Source: DATFLS01 sp964413425 | Lineage (GTDB): Bacteria; Fidelibacterota; JAANXI01 | Direction of reading: 5' to 3' | Assembly (NCBI GenBank): GCA_964413425.1 | Contig: CAYPST010000076.1 | Span: forward strand, 1 to 20,377 | DNA: 20,377 bases | Shown here: piece by piece, positions 1 through 8,354 of the stretch | How the letters are laid out: each line of letters opens with the position of its first letter | How positions within the stretch are numbered: position 1 is the stretch's first letter | Notes under the pieces: generated by a model | What the model was told of the DNA's origin: nothing | Database searches by the model: none | What the model saw: the letters and a program-made list of their open reading frames with translations, nothing else | Program-made: the position numbers and the translations under genes

Positions 1-243
1 CTGGTCGGGAGCGCAATCAGGTGACTCTTTACTGAGGTAATTTAATAGTCATGTTATTTTATTACAAATTATATGTTTATTTCTTAAATTTTTTTATATA
101 ATTCGTGTTCATTCCCCGATTTAATCGGGGCAGGCTGTGGCTTCTATAGTGGTCTCATATCTAGCAAATCGAAACTTGATGAAGCACAACAACATACTAT
201 TGCACAATCGGATTACAATCTAATTCTTCTGAATGTTTTTGCT
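1..243. other. AT-rich left-edge intergenic region
   Basis: This stretch lies downstream of the Nramp-like gene stop. It is strongly AT-rich around 40-105 and contains the hairpin element listed at 105-139. On the plus strand, positions 2-40 are open and end at a TAA, so they could be the last 12 codons of a gene entering from the left, but this is too short to support. I see no RNA gene or promoter here that I can defend. Confidence 0.5.
105..139 (+). repeat. Hairpin repeat element, short-loop copy
   Basis: Outer sequence GTGTTCATTCCCCGAT is followed by AATCGGGGCAGGCTGTG. The CCCCGATT/AATCGGGG arms form a short hairpin. The right-hand 17 bases recur exactly, in reverse complement, at 15391-15407, and the left arm recurs with one base missing at 15447-15461. 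The copy at 15391-15461 has a much longer, itself palindromic, loop. The two are therefore copies of one dispersed element. It follows the Nramp-like gene in the direction of transcription and might serve as a 3' end structure, but no T-run follows it. Confidence 0.75.
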
Positions 244-1461
244 TCACTGTAAAGTGTTCACTACTGATCGAAGATAATTGAACACAATTGCAAGGATGGT
301 GAGATAGCCGAGCGCACCCAGGATGTTGGTCCGGAGGGAGTTCCTGTATTCCTGCATGACCTCGCTATCACTGGCAATGGCCAGCACCAGAAACCCGAGA
401 ATGGGGAAGGCAATGACGGTCATAGCCTGGGCCACCCGGAGGATTTCGATGGGGGATTCCCGGAATATCAGGACCACGGCCAGTCCGATGGTGAGAGCAA
501 AGGCGGTCCAGATTTTCACCGGCCGGCCGTTAATAGAAGCATCGTAATTGAAGCCGTCCACCAGCAGGGTGGCTCCGATTAACGGATTGACGATCATCGA
601 AGACAGGCTGGCGAAAAAGAACCCGATGGTGAACAGATAAAACGCCGCCGGTCCTGCCAGCGGTTCCAGTTGCAGAGCCATTCCGTGGGCCGAAAAGACC
701 GGGTCGGTCACACCGTGAATGGCACCGGCACTGGTGAGCAGAATCACCGTGGCAATGGCACCCAATATGAGGATCCCCAGAAAGCTCTCATAGCTTTCAT
801 CCAGGAGATTCTCCACTCCCCACCGCTTTTCCCGCATCAGATACGTCTGGTAGACTGCCGCCACAACGGGAAAGGTAGTCGCAGCCATGCCGAGACCCAG
901 GAAGATGGCTTCCGTATCGGGGAATCCGGGGAGTAATCCCTGCAGCGCCTGGTCCGCATCCACGCCTACCACAATCAGGGTACCGAAGAATGAGAGAATC
1001 ATAATGCCCACAAAAAATTTGACCAGCAGTTCCAGTTTCTGGTACAGGTCCTGCATGAAAATCAATCCGAGGGCGAGCAGATAGAACAGCAACGCCCAGA
1101 GGCGGACGTCCAGGCCCAGAAATGCCTGCACCGCGAATCCGATGGCAGCGGTGTTGCCGGCCTGGAATGCCAGGATGGCCAGGAAGCCGAACAGGCCGCC
1201 CAGGCCGGTGACTATTGAGCCATACTTCGTCCGGCTGACCTGAAAGAGCGTCTGTCCGGTTACCAGCCCGATCTTCGCGGACATCCAGGTGTAGACAAGC
1301 ATAAAAACGGTGGCGATTACCGGGATCCACAGCAATTGATAGCCGTAGAGACTTCCGGCGATGGTGCTCAAAGTCAGGCTGCCCGGGCCCAGTACCACAG
1401 CGGCCAGCACCAGGGCAGGGCCCAGCACCTTCAACGGTTTCAGAAAGTCTTTCACGCGCAT
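244..1461 (-). CDS. Nramp-fold transporter lacking the canonical metal-binding motifs
   Basis: The 405-residue product is an almost continuous series of hydrophobic helices, about 11, matching the Nramp/SLC11 (LeuT fold) layout and length. Helix 1 keeps the family framework (LGPA...GPGS...AGSLYGYQLLW), but the metal-binding DPGN is replaced by GPGS at residues 25-28. Helix 6, around 190-209, reads ATTFPVVAAVYQTYL where classical members have the A-x-x-MPH motif, so the Met and His ligands are missing. Members with such changes form Nramp-related clades with altered selectivity (magnesium in NRMT proteins). The substrate here is unknown. The gene is last of three, 15 bp after the lyase stop. 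A GGAGGA abuts the ATG at 1461 and is better spaced for the GTG two codons later (1455), so the true start may be that GTG. It ends with TGA. Confidence 0.85.
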   Translation of the reverse strand: MRVKDFLKPLKVLGPALVLAAVVLGPGSLTLSTIAGSLYGYQLLWIPVIATVFMLVYTWMSAKIGLVTGQTLFQVSRTKYGSIVTGLGGLFGFLAILAFQAGNTAAIGFAVQAFLGLDVRLWALLFYLLALGLIFMQDLYQKLELLVKFFVGIMILSFFGTLIVVGVDADQALQGLLPGFPDTEAIFLGLGMAATTFPVVAAVYQTYLMREKRWGVENLLDESYESFLGILILGAIATVILLTSAGAIHGVTDPVFSAHGMALQLEPLAGPAAFYLFTIGFFFASLSSMIVNPLIGATLLVDGFNYDASINGRPVKIWTAFALTIGLAVVLIFRESPIEILRVAQAMTVIAFPILGFLVLAIASDSEVMQEYRNSLRTNILGALGYLTILAIVFNYLRSVVNTLQ

Positions 1462-1476
1462 TCCTCCGGTCTCAAC

Positions 1477-2523
1477 TCAGGACAGCCACTCATCCAGATG
1501 TGCCGCAACAAATTCGTCATCGTTCAGGTGTGGATACGCCTCACAGATCCGGTCGATTTCCTGCAGCTGTCCCGGCGACAATTGCTCGTCGGGATTCACG
1601 CACCAGCGTCCTGTCAGCAGGCCCTGGCGCCGCAGAATTTCGTGAATCCCCGGAATGCATCCGGCAAACTGATGCCGGGGATCGAACAGAGCGGCATTGG
1701 CGTCGGTGAGTTCCGCGTTCAGGCGGAGGAGATCCGCCGGAATGGAGTCGCCGGCAGCCCGAACCTTTTTGATACGCTCCAGCAGCTCCACCGCTTGTCT
1801 GGTCCACACCGCCCACTGCCCAAGTAAACCGCCGGCAATTTGTATCCCTTGGAAAGGAAAGGGAGTCAGCAGATCTATAATAATGGTATCATCATTCCCG
1901 GTGTAGAGGGCGACCTCACCGCGTCGTCCGCTTTCCGCCACTGCCCGGACCACATCCAGGGTCTGGTAGCGGTTAAAAGGGGCAATTTTTATTCCCACCA
2001 CGTTCTCGAGCTCGGCGAACCGGCGCCAGAAGTCGTACGAGAGCACCCGTCCTCCCACGGCGGGCTGCAGATAGAACCCGAACAGGGGCAGGATCTCCGC
2101 CACTTTTGCGGCGTGTTCCAGGATCTCTTCATCGCGCCGATCTTTGAAAGCTGAGACGCTCAGTAACCCGCAATCGTATCCAATTTCACTGGCGATTCCT
2201 GCTTCCTTCACGGCCTGCCCGGTCCTCCCAACTATTCCCGCTATCATGACTGGTTGGTCTCCGCCCCGGCCGGCTAATTGTCGGGCCTCTTCCATTGCCA
2301 GCTTCAACACCGGCTCATATAATCCCACGTCCTCGGCATGAATCTCGAACTGGGTGGTATGCACGCCGACCGCCAGTCCGCCCGCCCCGGCCGCCAGATA
2401 ATACCGGCTCAGCGCCCGCTGCCGGCGTTCGTCAATCCGTCTGTCAGCATTGAGTGCCAGGGGATGAGCCGGGATAACCAGTCCCTCAAGCAATCGCTTT
2501 CTGAGTGCGGCGAGCTCTGCCAT
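1477..2523 (-). CDS. DHDPS/NanA-family Schiff-base lyase
   Basis: The 348-residue TIM-barrel protein belongs to the DapA/N-acetylneuraminate lyase family, whose members form a Schiff base between a lysine and a keto acid for aldol cleavage, condensation or dehydration. The lysine is K179 in VVGIKIAPFN. The partner tyrosine is Y151 in GFYLQPAVGG, 28 residues earlier, the same spacing as in E. coli DapA (Y133/K161). The usual GTTGE loop is replaced by GVHTTQFE at about 53-60. The chain is also longer than DapA (about 290), with a helical C-terminal extension. Both point to a substrate other than aspartate semialdehyde. The ATG lies 2 bp after the upstream epimerase stop, so the two are probably translationally coupled. 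It is likely a catabolic sugar-acid or keto-acid aldolase/dehydratase. The precise reaction cannot be read from sequence. Confidence 0.88.
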   Translation of the reverse strand: MAELAALRKRLLEGLVIPAHPLALNADRRIDERRQRALSRYYLAAGAGGLAVGVHTTQFEIHAEDVGLYEPVLKLAMEEARQLAGRGGDQPVMIAGIVGRTGQAVKEAGIASEIGYDCGLLSVSAFKDRRDEEILEHAAKVAEILPLFGFYLQPAVGGRVLSYDFWRRFAELENVVGIKIAPFNRYQTLDVVRAVAESGRRGEVALYTGNDDTIIIDLLTPFPFQGIQIAGGLLGQWAVWTRQAVELLERIKKVRAAGDSIPADLLRLNAELTDANAALFDPRHQFAGCIPGIHEILRRQGLLTGRWCVNPDEQLSPGQLQEIDRICEAYPHLNDDEFVAAHLDEWLS

Positions 2524-2525
2524 GG

Positions 2526-3557
2526 CTAAAATTTTCCGTCCCGTACTTCAAACTTGGTGGGTTTTTCCAGAATTTTCCCATCGATGGTAATCCACCGGGC
2601 AATCAAGTCCATCACCTCTTCCACGCTGATCCTTGGCAGACCGAACAATTCATGGCAGTGGCCGGCATCGTTCAGCAAGGCGGAGGGTTGTTCCTCGCCT
2701 GAGAATTCCGGCTCTTTGCCAAACCGCTCCCCGAAGCCCCCGGCAATGGAGCGGACCGACAGAATATCGGGCCCGGTGACATTCAGGATCTCAGCCGGAC
2801 TGGTGCACAGATTTAGGGATCGAAACGCAACGGAATTGGCGTCGCCCTGCCATATGACGTTTACGTATCCCGTCTCCAGAGAAACCGGCTGTTCCTGATA
2901 GACTTTCAGGGCAATATCCAGGAGAACTCCGTAGCGCGCCTCCACCGCATAATTCAAGCGCAGGAGGCACATGGGAGTGTTATTTCTGATGGAAAAGTGC
3001 TGCAATATCCGTTCACGTCCCAGACAGGATTGGGCATACTCCCCAACCGGATCCGGCCGGTCGGTTTCTTTGGAACCTCCGGATTCCGCCGGCACCAGCG
3101 GATAGACATTCCCGGTGGAAAAGGCCACCAACCGGGAAGCGGGAAACCGGTCCGCCACCCGGCCAGGCAGATACGCGTTCATGGCCCAGGTCAGCGGCTC
3201 CTGCCCGGAGGTTCCGAATTTCATACCGACCATATAGATGATATTGGGGCACGCAGGCAATGCCGTCACCTGTCCTTCGTCCAGCAGATCAGCGGAGATG
3301 GTTTCCGCCCCGGCCGCCTCGATTCTCTCTCTGGCCGCGGAGCTTGAGAACCGGGAGACTGCATAAACCTTCCAGAAAGCGCCGGCCTTCTCTTTTGCTC
3401 TGCAAATGCGCTGTATCAGGGTGGGCCCCATTTTCCCGCCGGCACCCAATATTATGATATCACCTTCCAGGGATTGCGCGAATTCGATATCCTCCGGGTA
3501 CGGCTCGGAAAGAAGATCCTCTAACTCGGTTTCATCGGATATCTTTTTCATTCTCAT
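2526..3557 (-). CDS. NAD(P)-binding epimerase/dehydrogenase-like protein (extended SDR)
   Basis: The 343-residue protein has a Rossmann fold of the NAD-dependent epimerase/dehydratase type. The dinucleotide-binding GAGGKMG is at residues 38-44 after a beta strand (DIIILGAGG), with STGNVYPL at 147-154 and a downstream sugar-nucleotide-epimerase-like body. The catalytic Tyr-x-x-x-Lys is altered: at 174-178 the sequence is YAQSC, so the lysine is replaced by Cys. It may therefore be a non-epimerising oxidoreductase, or use another lysine. About 34 residues precede the Rossmann fold, which is unusual. It is the first gene of the unit with the lyase and Nramp-like transporter. ATGs at 3557 and 3551 are both possible starts, and neither has a clear Shine-Dalgarno sequence. 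Confidence 0.85.
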   Translation of the reverse strand: MRMKKISDETELEDLLSEPYPEDIEFAQSLEGDIIILGAGGKMGPTLIQRICRAKEKAGAFWKVYAVSRFSSSAARERIEAAGAETISADLLDEGQVTALPACPNIIYMVGMKFGTSGQEPLTWAMNAYLPGRVADRFPASRLVAFSTGNVYPLVPAESGGSKETDRPDPVGEYAQSCLGRERILQHFSIRNNTPMCLLRLNYAVEARYGVLLDIALKVYQEQPVSLETGYVNVIWQGDANSVAFRSLNLCTSPAEILNVTGPDILSVRSIAGGFGERFGKEPEFSGEEQPSALLNDAGHCHELFGLPRISVEEVMDLIARWITIDGKILEKPTKFEVRDGKF

Positions 3558-3569
3558 CGGGTGTTATAT

Positions 3570-3581
3570 AATGATATCATT
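3570..3581. promoter_or_regulatory. Perfect 12-bp palindrome upstream of the epimerase/lyase/transporter unit
   Basis: AATGATATCATT is a perfect inverted repeat beginning 13 bp upstream of the start at 3557. On the minus strand it is followed by TATATAAC, which resembles a -10 box but lies very close to the start codon. It could be an operator. In AT-rich DNA such a palindrome can also arise by chance. Confidence 0.3.
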
Positions 3582-3715
3582 CAGGATAAAAGCTATGATC
3601 ACAGAGAAATTTACTAAGTTGCTATCCTCATTGGATGTCTGTGCACTGCTTTTTTACCACTCCCCTCAGAACAGAATAATAAGCAGAATATTCAGCACTG
3701 TATTCAGAGAGACAT

Positions 3716-5194
3716 TCACTTTATGTTAACACTGCGATCCTGTTCCCGGGATCTCTCGAGCAGCGATGACAACCGCTTCACCACCTCAGGGCGATCCTGA
3801 TACAGGTTGGTGGTCTCTCCCGGATCCGTTTCCATGTCATAGAGCTGGCCTTCCGGTTCTCCGGGACCGGGTTCAAATTCCCTGGGTTCAGAGAAGCCGC
3901 CGCTTCCACGATGCGGGATGAGTTTCCACTTCCCCTGACGAATGGCGAAAAAGCGGCGGGAGGAGTAGAAAACAGTCGCCTCCCGGAGCGGTTTTTCATA
4001 CTCTTCTTCCAGCAGTACCGGCAGGATATTGTAACTGTCCGCTCCGGCCTCCGGCGGCAATCTCTCGCCGAGTATCCCGGCAAAGGTCGCCAGCATATCG
4101 GTTAAGCAGATGGTTTCGGCGCTCTCGCTCCCCGGCCGAATCCGGCCCGGCCAGCGGGCGATAAACGGCATGCGGTGACCAGCTTCCCAGATATCGCCCT
4201 TCATCCCCCGCAACATCCCGGCGGAATCATGCCGGAATTCCTGCACATCATCGTCATACCAGACCGGACCGTTATCACTGGTAAAAACAACCAGTGTATT
4301 CTGCTCCAGTCCAAGCTCCTCCAGAGTGTTCAGCACCCGGCCGATAGCAGCATCCACGTGGACGACGAAATCCCCGTACATACCGGCACCGGAGGAGTCT
4401 TCATATTTTTCTCCGGGCAGCCAGGGTGTGTGGGGAGCTGCCAGCGCCAGATACAGGAAAAAGGGTTGATCCGGGGTATTTTGACTGTGCTGTTCCAGAA
4501 AGGCGGTCGCCTTATCGGCGAATCTGGGCAGCACCTCCCGGTGGGTGAAACCCGGGGCGATTCCACCTTCCCGCCAGAAAGCACCCTGAATGGGACTCCA
4601 CCCTTCGCTGTAATTGGCTCCGATATGATCGGAGGGTGGCTCCACGACCCGGTCATTTTCAATATAATAATACGGCGGAATATCCAGAGACGCAGGGATC
4701 CCGAAGTAATAATCGAATCCCCGATCCACCGGTCCACCCCGCATGGGCTTGCTGAAGTCTCTGTCTAACCTGGTACCGCCGTCGAACCCCAGATGCCATT
4801 TCCCCACGCAGCCGGTGTGATATCCGTGCTGTTGAAGCAGTGTCCCGAGGGTCATGCGGTCCGGGATGATCAGGCTTTCGCCGGGCTCCCGGGTCATCCG
4901 GAACGGATAGCGGCCGGTGAGCAGTCCATAGCGTGAAGGAACACACACGGCACCGGGCGCATGGGCGTCGGTGAACCGCATACCCTCCCTGGCCAGCCGG
5001 TCGATGTTCGGAGTGGGGATTTCCGACTCCGGATTATAACATCCCGGGTCTCCGTAGCCCATATCATCCGCCATGATAAACAGAATATTAGGCCTTTCCG
5101 CCCGTCTGTAGTTCCCGGAACAACCTGGCAGCATGAACGCCACGCTCCCCAAGGCCATAGTTCGCAGGAAATCACGTCTTGATTGATTGTCCAT
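3716..5194 (-). CDS. Sulfatase (formylglycine-dependent), Tat lipoprotein-type signal
   Basis: This is an arylsulfatase-A-like sulfatase (S1 family) that hydrolyses sulfate esters, probably on carbohydrates, outside the inner membrane. Numbering is from the ATG at 5194 (492 residues). The N-terminus has a twin-arginine motif (SRRDFL, 5-10), a hydrophobic stretch and a lipobox-like LPGC with Cys25. Catalytic features are metal ligands in ADDMGYGD (42-49), CVPSR (84-88) whose Cys becomes formylglycine, GKWHLG (131-136), H255, SDNG (306-309) and K332. The open frame extends upstream to 5311, but GAGGGAAGAATT just before 5194 and the RR motif immediately after it decide for the shorter start. No maturation enzyme or SusC/D pair is in the window. 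It lies 158 bp upstream of the epimerase-led unit on the same strand and might be linked to it, though this is unproven. Confidence 0.93.
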   Translation of the reverse strand: MDNQSRRDFLRTMALGSVAFMLPGCSGNYRRAERPNILFIMADDMGYGDPGCYNPESEIPTPNIDRLAREGMRFTDAHAPGAVCVPSRYGLLTGRYPFRMTREPGESLIIPDRMTLGTLLQQHGYHTGCVGKWHLGFDGGTRLDRDFSKPMRGGPVDRGFDYYFGIPASLDIPPYYYIENDRVVEPPSDHIGANYSEGWSPIQGAFWREGGIAPGFTHREVLPRFADKATAFLEQHSQNTPDQPFFLYLALAAPHTPWLPGEKYEDSSGAGMYGDFVVHVDAAIGRVLNTLEELGLEQNTLVVFTSDNGPVWYDDDVQEFRHDSAGMLRGMKGDIWEAGHRMPFIARWPGRIRPGSESAETICLTDMLATFAGILGERLPPEAGADSYNILPVLLEEEYEKPLREATVFYSSRRFFAIRQGKWKLIPHRGSGGFSEPREFEPGPGEPEGQLYDMETDPGETTNLYQDRPEVVKRLSSLLERSREQDRSVNIK

Positions 5195-5755
5195 AATTCT
5201 TCCCTCATGTGATGTATTCATAGGATTTGCAGCGCCGCTCGCTAATCCTGGCACTTCTCTGACCGGCAGTCCATTTGTCAAAGCAAGAATAATGCACTTT
5301 AACAAGATCATCCGGGAGATTCAAGCCAAAAGCCCACCGGAGCCGGAGTATGAGAAGCAATCGTCGTTCATTCCGGTTAATCCGGATTACAGGTGTGCCG
5401 CTGATGGAGACGAGCCTCTCTCCTGGTCCACCACCACTGCAGGAATTATTTCCTCCTCTCCTCAGCCCCTGGTATTTACCCGGATATTGCGCTACAGAAA
5501 CTATCTGCCGTCCGCAAGCGCTTATGTGTCCATCTTCGACTGGAATCCATGGTTTTCAAAGAAGTTAGCCTGAATAATTCATAAAAAATAGCACGCTGTT
5601 CTCCTGCCATGCCGGCCCACAATCGCTCGGGCGGACATGGTGCCGGAACATGCTTCTTTTTCACATCTGTAGTCATCCGCTGTTTTCGTGTATATCTGCC
5701 TCGATGAGATCCCGTTGGGACGCGCTATTCTTGTGGGGTTTATGAATGATTCGGG
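5195..5755. other. Intergenic region of about 560 bp, no convincing gene
   Basis: Several overlapping open frames of 66-128 codons occur on both strands, but none has a recognisable motif, a credible ribosome binding site or family-like composition. The sulfatase Shine-Dalgarno sequence is at its left end. The region may hold the sulfatase promoter. I see no strong hairpin followed by a T-run after the barrel gene stop at 5756. Confidence 0.5.
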
Positions 5756-7051
5756 TTAGTAAAAAATGATGCCACCGCCCGATCCTCCAAACCGGGGATT
5801 CACGATGTTGTTGGAAATCGCTCCGAACGCATATTCCAGACTGATGCGCCCGTAATACTGGAATCCTGTTGCCAGTTCCCGTCTGCGCAGCAGAATATCC
5901 TCTTGTGTTGCTTCTCCCCTGGGAAGATTAATCTGATCGTGAATAAAAGAATACCGACCAAACATATTCAAGCTGAATCCTTTGAAAATACGAATGTTCG
6001 CATTACCTGAAAAGGAAAGTTGATTTTTGGAAAAATCGTGCAGATAGCTGGAATAGTCCAGGGAGACAGACATACTGCCCCAGGGTTGGGTCTGATCCAG
6101 AGCGATCTCAAGGTTTTGTCTGAAAAGTAGTTCGGAGGTTTTTCCGAAAATTGTCTCTTCAATGTATTCATTGTAAATCGGTCCCAGGCTATACTGAATT
6201 CGCAGTTCCCTGGTATCAGACTCGCTGTAGGGAAAGATATTGTATTCAGCTCCCGGATACAGATTGGTCGAAAGCGCAATATTGCTATAAGTAGAGGATC
6301 GGATCCTCCCACTGATTCCCGCGGAAAAATGCTCGGTAATGCTCCGCACCAACAGCCCATAAGTTCCATAACTCCGGGTAATACTGACGGTGGTATCCCC
6401 ATCAAAGGTGAATCGATCCTCATCGTAATTGCCGTATGTACGCAGATTTATCTTCCAGTCATGCGTGACCCGCTCAGCAGAAAGCGAACTGGATAAGCTC
6501 CCCCGGCTGGTGGATTCCTGACCACGCTGGTAGGTACTCATGCGGATACGAAAGACCCAGTTATTCCATTGATTCTCTATCTCCTGTGGTTCAACCTCCC
6601 GATCGAAACCGATCGAGAGATATTCAGATACCGGCGTCCTGGAGGCATATTGTATCAAGCCCTGTTTGAATACCCGAATCAGCGCTTCCCTGACTTCATA
6701 CATGGTGTCCGATTCCCGGGAGGCATATTTGAGAGTATCATTCATGCCACCGAATCTCTGCTGCCCGAGGAAATAAAGTGTGAACTCTGTGCCGCCACCA
6801 CCGGTGGACCGGGTGGTGACCAATACATGTACCTGGGCATTCTTTCTTTCCCAGACGTAATTCACAAAATTCACCTCCCGGCGCACATAATCCATATCAC
6901 AGAACGGACAATCCACAAAGACTCTGGGTGCATCTCGCATCACATGATTGATCGTATCCGGCTGGGCCTCTTCACTGGAAAAGGCGTTTGACGGGCAGAA
7001 TAAAAGGAATGAAAAAACAAGACTGAAAAAGAAAACACTGACTCGGTTCAT
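5756..7051 (-). CDS. Secreted outer-membrane beta-barrel protein with N-terminal CPFC domain
   Basis: The 431-residue protein starts with a signal peptide (about 1-24). A soluble N-terminal region follows, with VDCPFCDMDYVRREVNFVNY around residues 46-65, so a CxxC pair at Cys48/Cys51, and then a stretch containing TGGGGTEFTL. From about residue 190 onward the chain alternates polar and hydrophobic residues with many Tyr, Ser and Arg in repeating strands and ends in an aromatic Tyr, typical of an outer-membrane barrel of perhaps 12 strands. I recognise the CDxDYxRxExxFVNYV pattern as a conserved hypothetical family but not its function. It stands alone between large gaps and looks less GC-rich than the sulfatase next door. 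GGGGA six bases before the ATG supports the start. Confidence 0.8.
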   Translation of the reverse strand: MNRVSVFFFSLVFSFLLFCPSNAFSSEEAQPDTINHVMRDAPRVFVDCPFCDMDYVRREVNFVNYVWERKNAQVHVLVTTRSTGGGGTEFTLYFLGQQRFGGMNDTLKYASRESDTMYEVREALIRVFKQGLIQYASRTPVSEYLSIGFDREVEPQEIENQWNNWVFRIRMSTYQRGQESTSRGSLSSSLSAERVTHDWKINLRTYGNYDEDRFTFDGDTTVSITRSYGTYGLLVRSITEHFSAGISGRIRSSTYSNIALSTNLYPGAEYNIFPYSESDTRELRIQYSLGPIYNEYIEETIFGKTSELLFRQNLEIALDQTQPWGSMSVSLDYSSYLHDFSKNQLSFSGNANIRIFKGFSLNMFGRYSFIHDQINLPRGEATQEDILLRRRELATGFQYYGRISLEYAFGAISNNIVNPRFGGSGGGIIFY

Positions 7052-7349
7052 GAAAAATCCCCATGCTTCATTTCACCATACTCTCCATTTTATCATAGTC
7101 TTCTTTATAAAGCGAAGAATATTAATATTGTTACAACTGATGAGAAATAAAAGGAGTTATTCTTTCCACAGATTGCAATGCTCGATAGCTCCCAGATTGG
7201 TCATGTATCCGAACCAGCCCGTGCTCCCTATTTGCCTGGATGAATCCAAGGAGGTGAAAGCGTCAAAATCGTACCACATCCGTGAGAAATTTCCATGGAA
7301 GATATCTGCGACAGGTTGGCCCTTTAACCTGCCTCTTGATAAACCTAAC
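7052..7349. other. Intergenic region between methyltransferase and barrel gene
   Basis: About 300 bp with an AT-rich half next to the barrel gene start, likely to hold its promoter, and a mixed-composition half. A plus-strand open frame crosses it but overlaps the barrel gene and shows no family features. I see no RNA gene. Confidence 0.4.
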
Positions 7350-7979
7350 TTACGGGCGGTTTTTTTTGTGTAAATTCGTGAAATTCGTGGTTCCGCTTGT
7401 CGCTAATTCCAGGTCCAGTACGGCGTGCTGGAAAAAGGATTTCCGGGATTTCACAACCAGCCCGGCGGATTGCGCAATTTTATCAGTCTCCCGGTTCAGG
7501 TGGCAGCCGCCTGCCACGGGCTTCCAGACCGGGGTCAGCAGATCCTGCAACTTTCCCCAGAGGGGATGCGCAATCCGGACGTGCTCCAGAATTCGAATAT
7601 ACCCCGCCGGTTTGATCACCCGTTCGATCTCTCTGAACGCCTGCACCGGATCGGGAATGGTACAGAAGACCAGGGTGCCGATGACAGCATCGAAATGGTG
7701 ATCTGTGAACGGCAGTTCCTGGGCATCTGCCTGGACATAGAAAATATTCTCCAGCCCGGGATGTCGTTCCCGTGAATACGTGAGTTTATCGTAATACGGC
7801 TCAATACCAACCACCTGCATGGAGTCCGGATAATGCCGCAGGTTCAGACCGGTCCCGATCCCAATCTCCAGCACACACCGTCCCGGAATCGCCCGCACAA
7901 TCTCCCGGCGCATCCGCGCCAGACGCCAGACTTCCAGTGGATACATGAACCAATCATAAAGACGGTTGTTGATTTCCAC
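7350..7979 (-). CDS. Class I SAM-dependent methyltransferase (UbiE/type 11-like)
   Basis: This small methyltransferase transfers a methyl group from S-adenosylmethionine to an unknown acceptor. With the GTG at 7979 as start it has 209 residues. SAM-binding motif I is LEIGIGTG (about 37-44), the acidic end of strand 2 is in VVGIEPYY, motif II-like DAQELPFTD is near 85-93, and ILEHVR is near 130. GCHLNRET near 158-165 is typical of this branch. The frame opens at a GTG at 8000, but a GAGGAG lies inside that extension, nine bases before the GTG at 7979, so the shorter start is preferred. The last residues (TTNFTNLHKKNRP) are encoded by an intergenic-type repeat, so the original C-terminus has probably been replaced or extended. 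Confidence 0.88.
   Translation of the reverse strand: MEINNRLYDWFMYPLEVWRLARMRREIVRAIPGRCVLEIGIGTGLNLRHYPDSMQVVGIEPYYDKLTYSRERHPGLENIFYVQADAQELPFTDHHFDAVIGTLVFCTIPDPVQAFREIERVIKPAGYIRILEHVRIAHPLWGKLQDLLTPVWKPVAGGCHLNRETDKIAQSAGLVVKSRKSFFQHAVLDLELATSGTTNFTNLHKKNRP
7368..7394. repeat. Short-period repeat fused to the methyltransferase 3' end
   Basis: The sequence carries tandem ATTCGTG units (GTGTAAATTCGTGAAATTCGTGG). Repeats of this style are common between genes in uncultivated FCB bacteria. Here it is in frame with the methyltransferase and supplies part of its tail. Confidence 0.7.
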
Positions 7980-8059
7980 AGACGAGTTCTCCTCTATCAC
8001 CAGCGATTATAAATAAGAAAATGGATCAAAACAAATCAATACCGGAAAAGCAGTGATTT

Positions 8060-8091
8060 GTCAACCGTCAACTGTCAGTAGTAGTCAACTG
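8060..8091. repeat. TGTCAACTG-type short-period repeat (copy 1)
   Basis: Imperfect tandem GTCAACYGTCAACTGTCAG units. The same style of sequence occurs at 9767-9784 and 17571-17600, each time between genes. Confidence 0.65.
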
Positions 8092-8354
8092 CCCGGAAAT
8101 GACAGATGAGCGGCAGGCTATACCAGCAGAGAAAGGGGTTGTCCCTTCGTCCAAGGGTAGTGGCAGAACGTCTGAGTATTATTGAAAACAGCAGTTACAC
8201 GAAGTTTCACATAGGAGGGAATGAAGTGCTGACAAGTACTCACAAGAAACGACCGTCAGATAATCGGAGTTTGGGAGTACTTCGTCGCACCCCTGGGATA
8301 TTTCTTTCGAATCCAAACTCCCATCCATATGTCCGGGGCCGGGAGGTGTGGATT

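Noticed and set aside
5187..5573. 128-codon plus-strand open frame overlapping the sulfatase start
   Set aside because: It has no recognisable motif, no clear ribosome binding site, and its first part is antisense to the sulfatase leader and signal sequence.
5476..5676. 66-codon minus-strand frame in the sulfatase-barrel gap
   Set aside because: It has no family features and competes with equally long frames on the other strand. It is not supportable.
6948..7373. 141-codon plus-strand frame between barrel gene and methyltransferase
   Set aside because: It overlaps the barrel gene signal peptide and the methyltransferase tail, with low-complexity Lys/Phe stretches and no motif.
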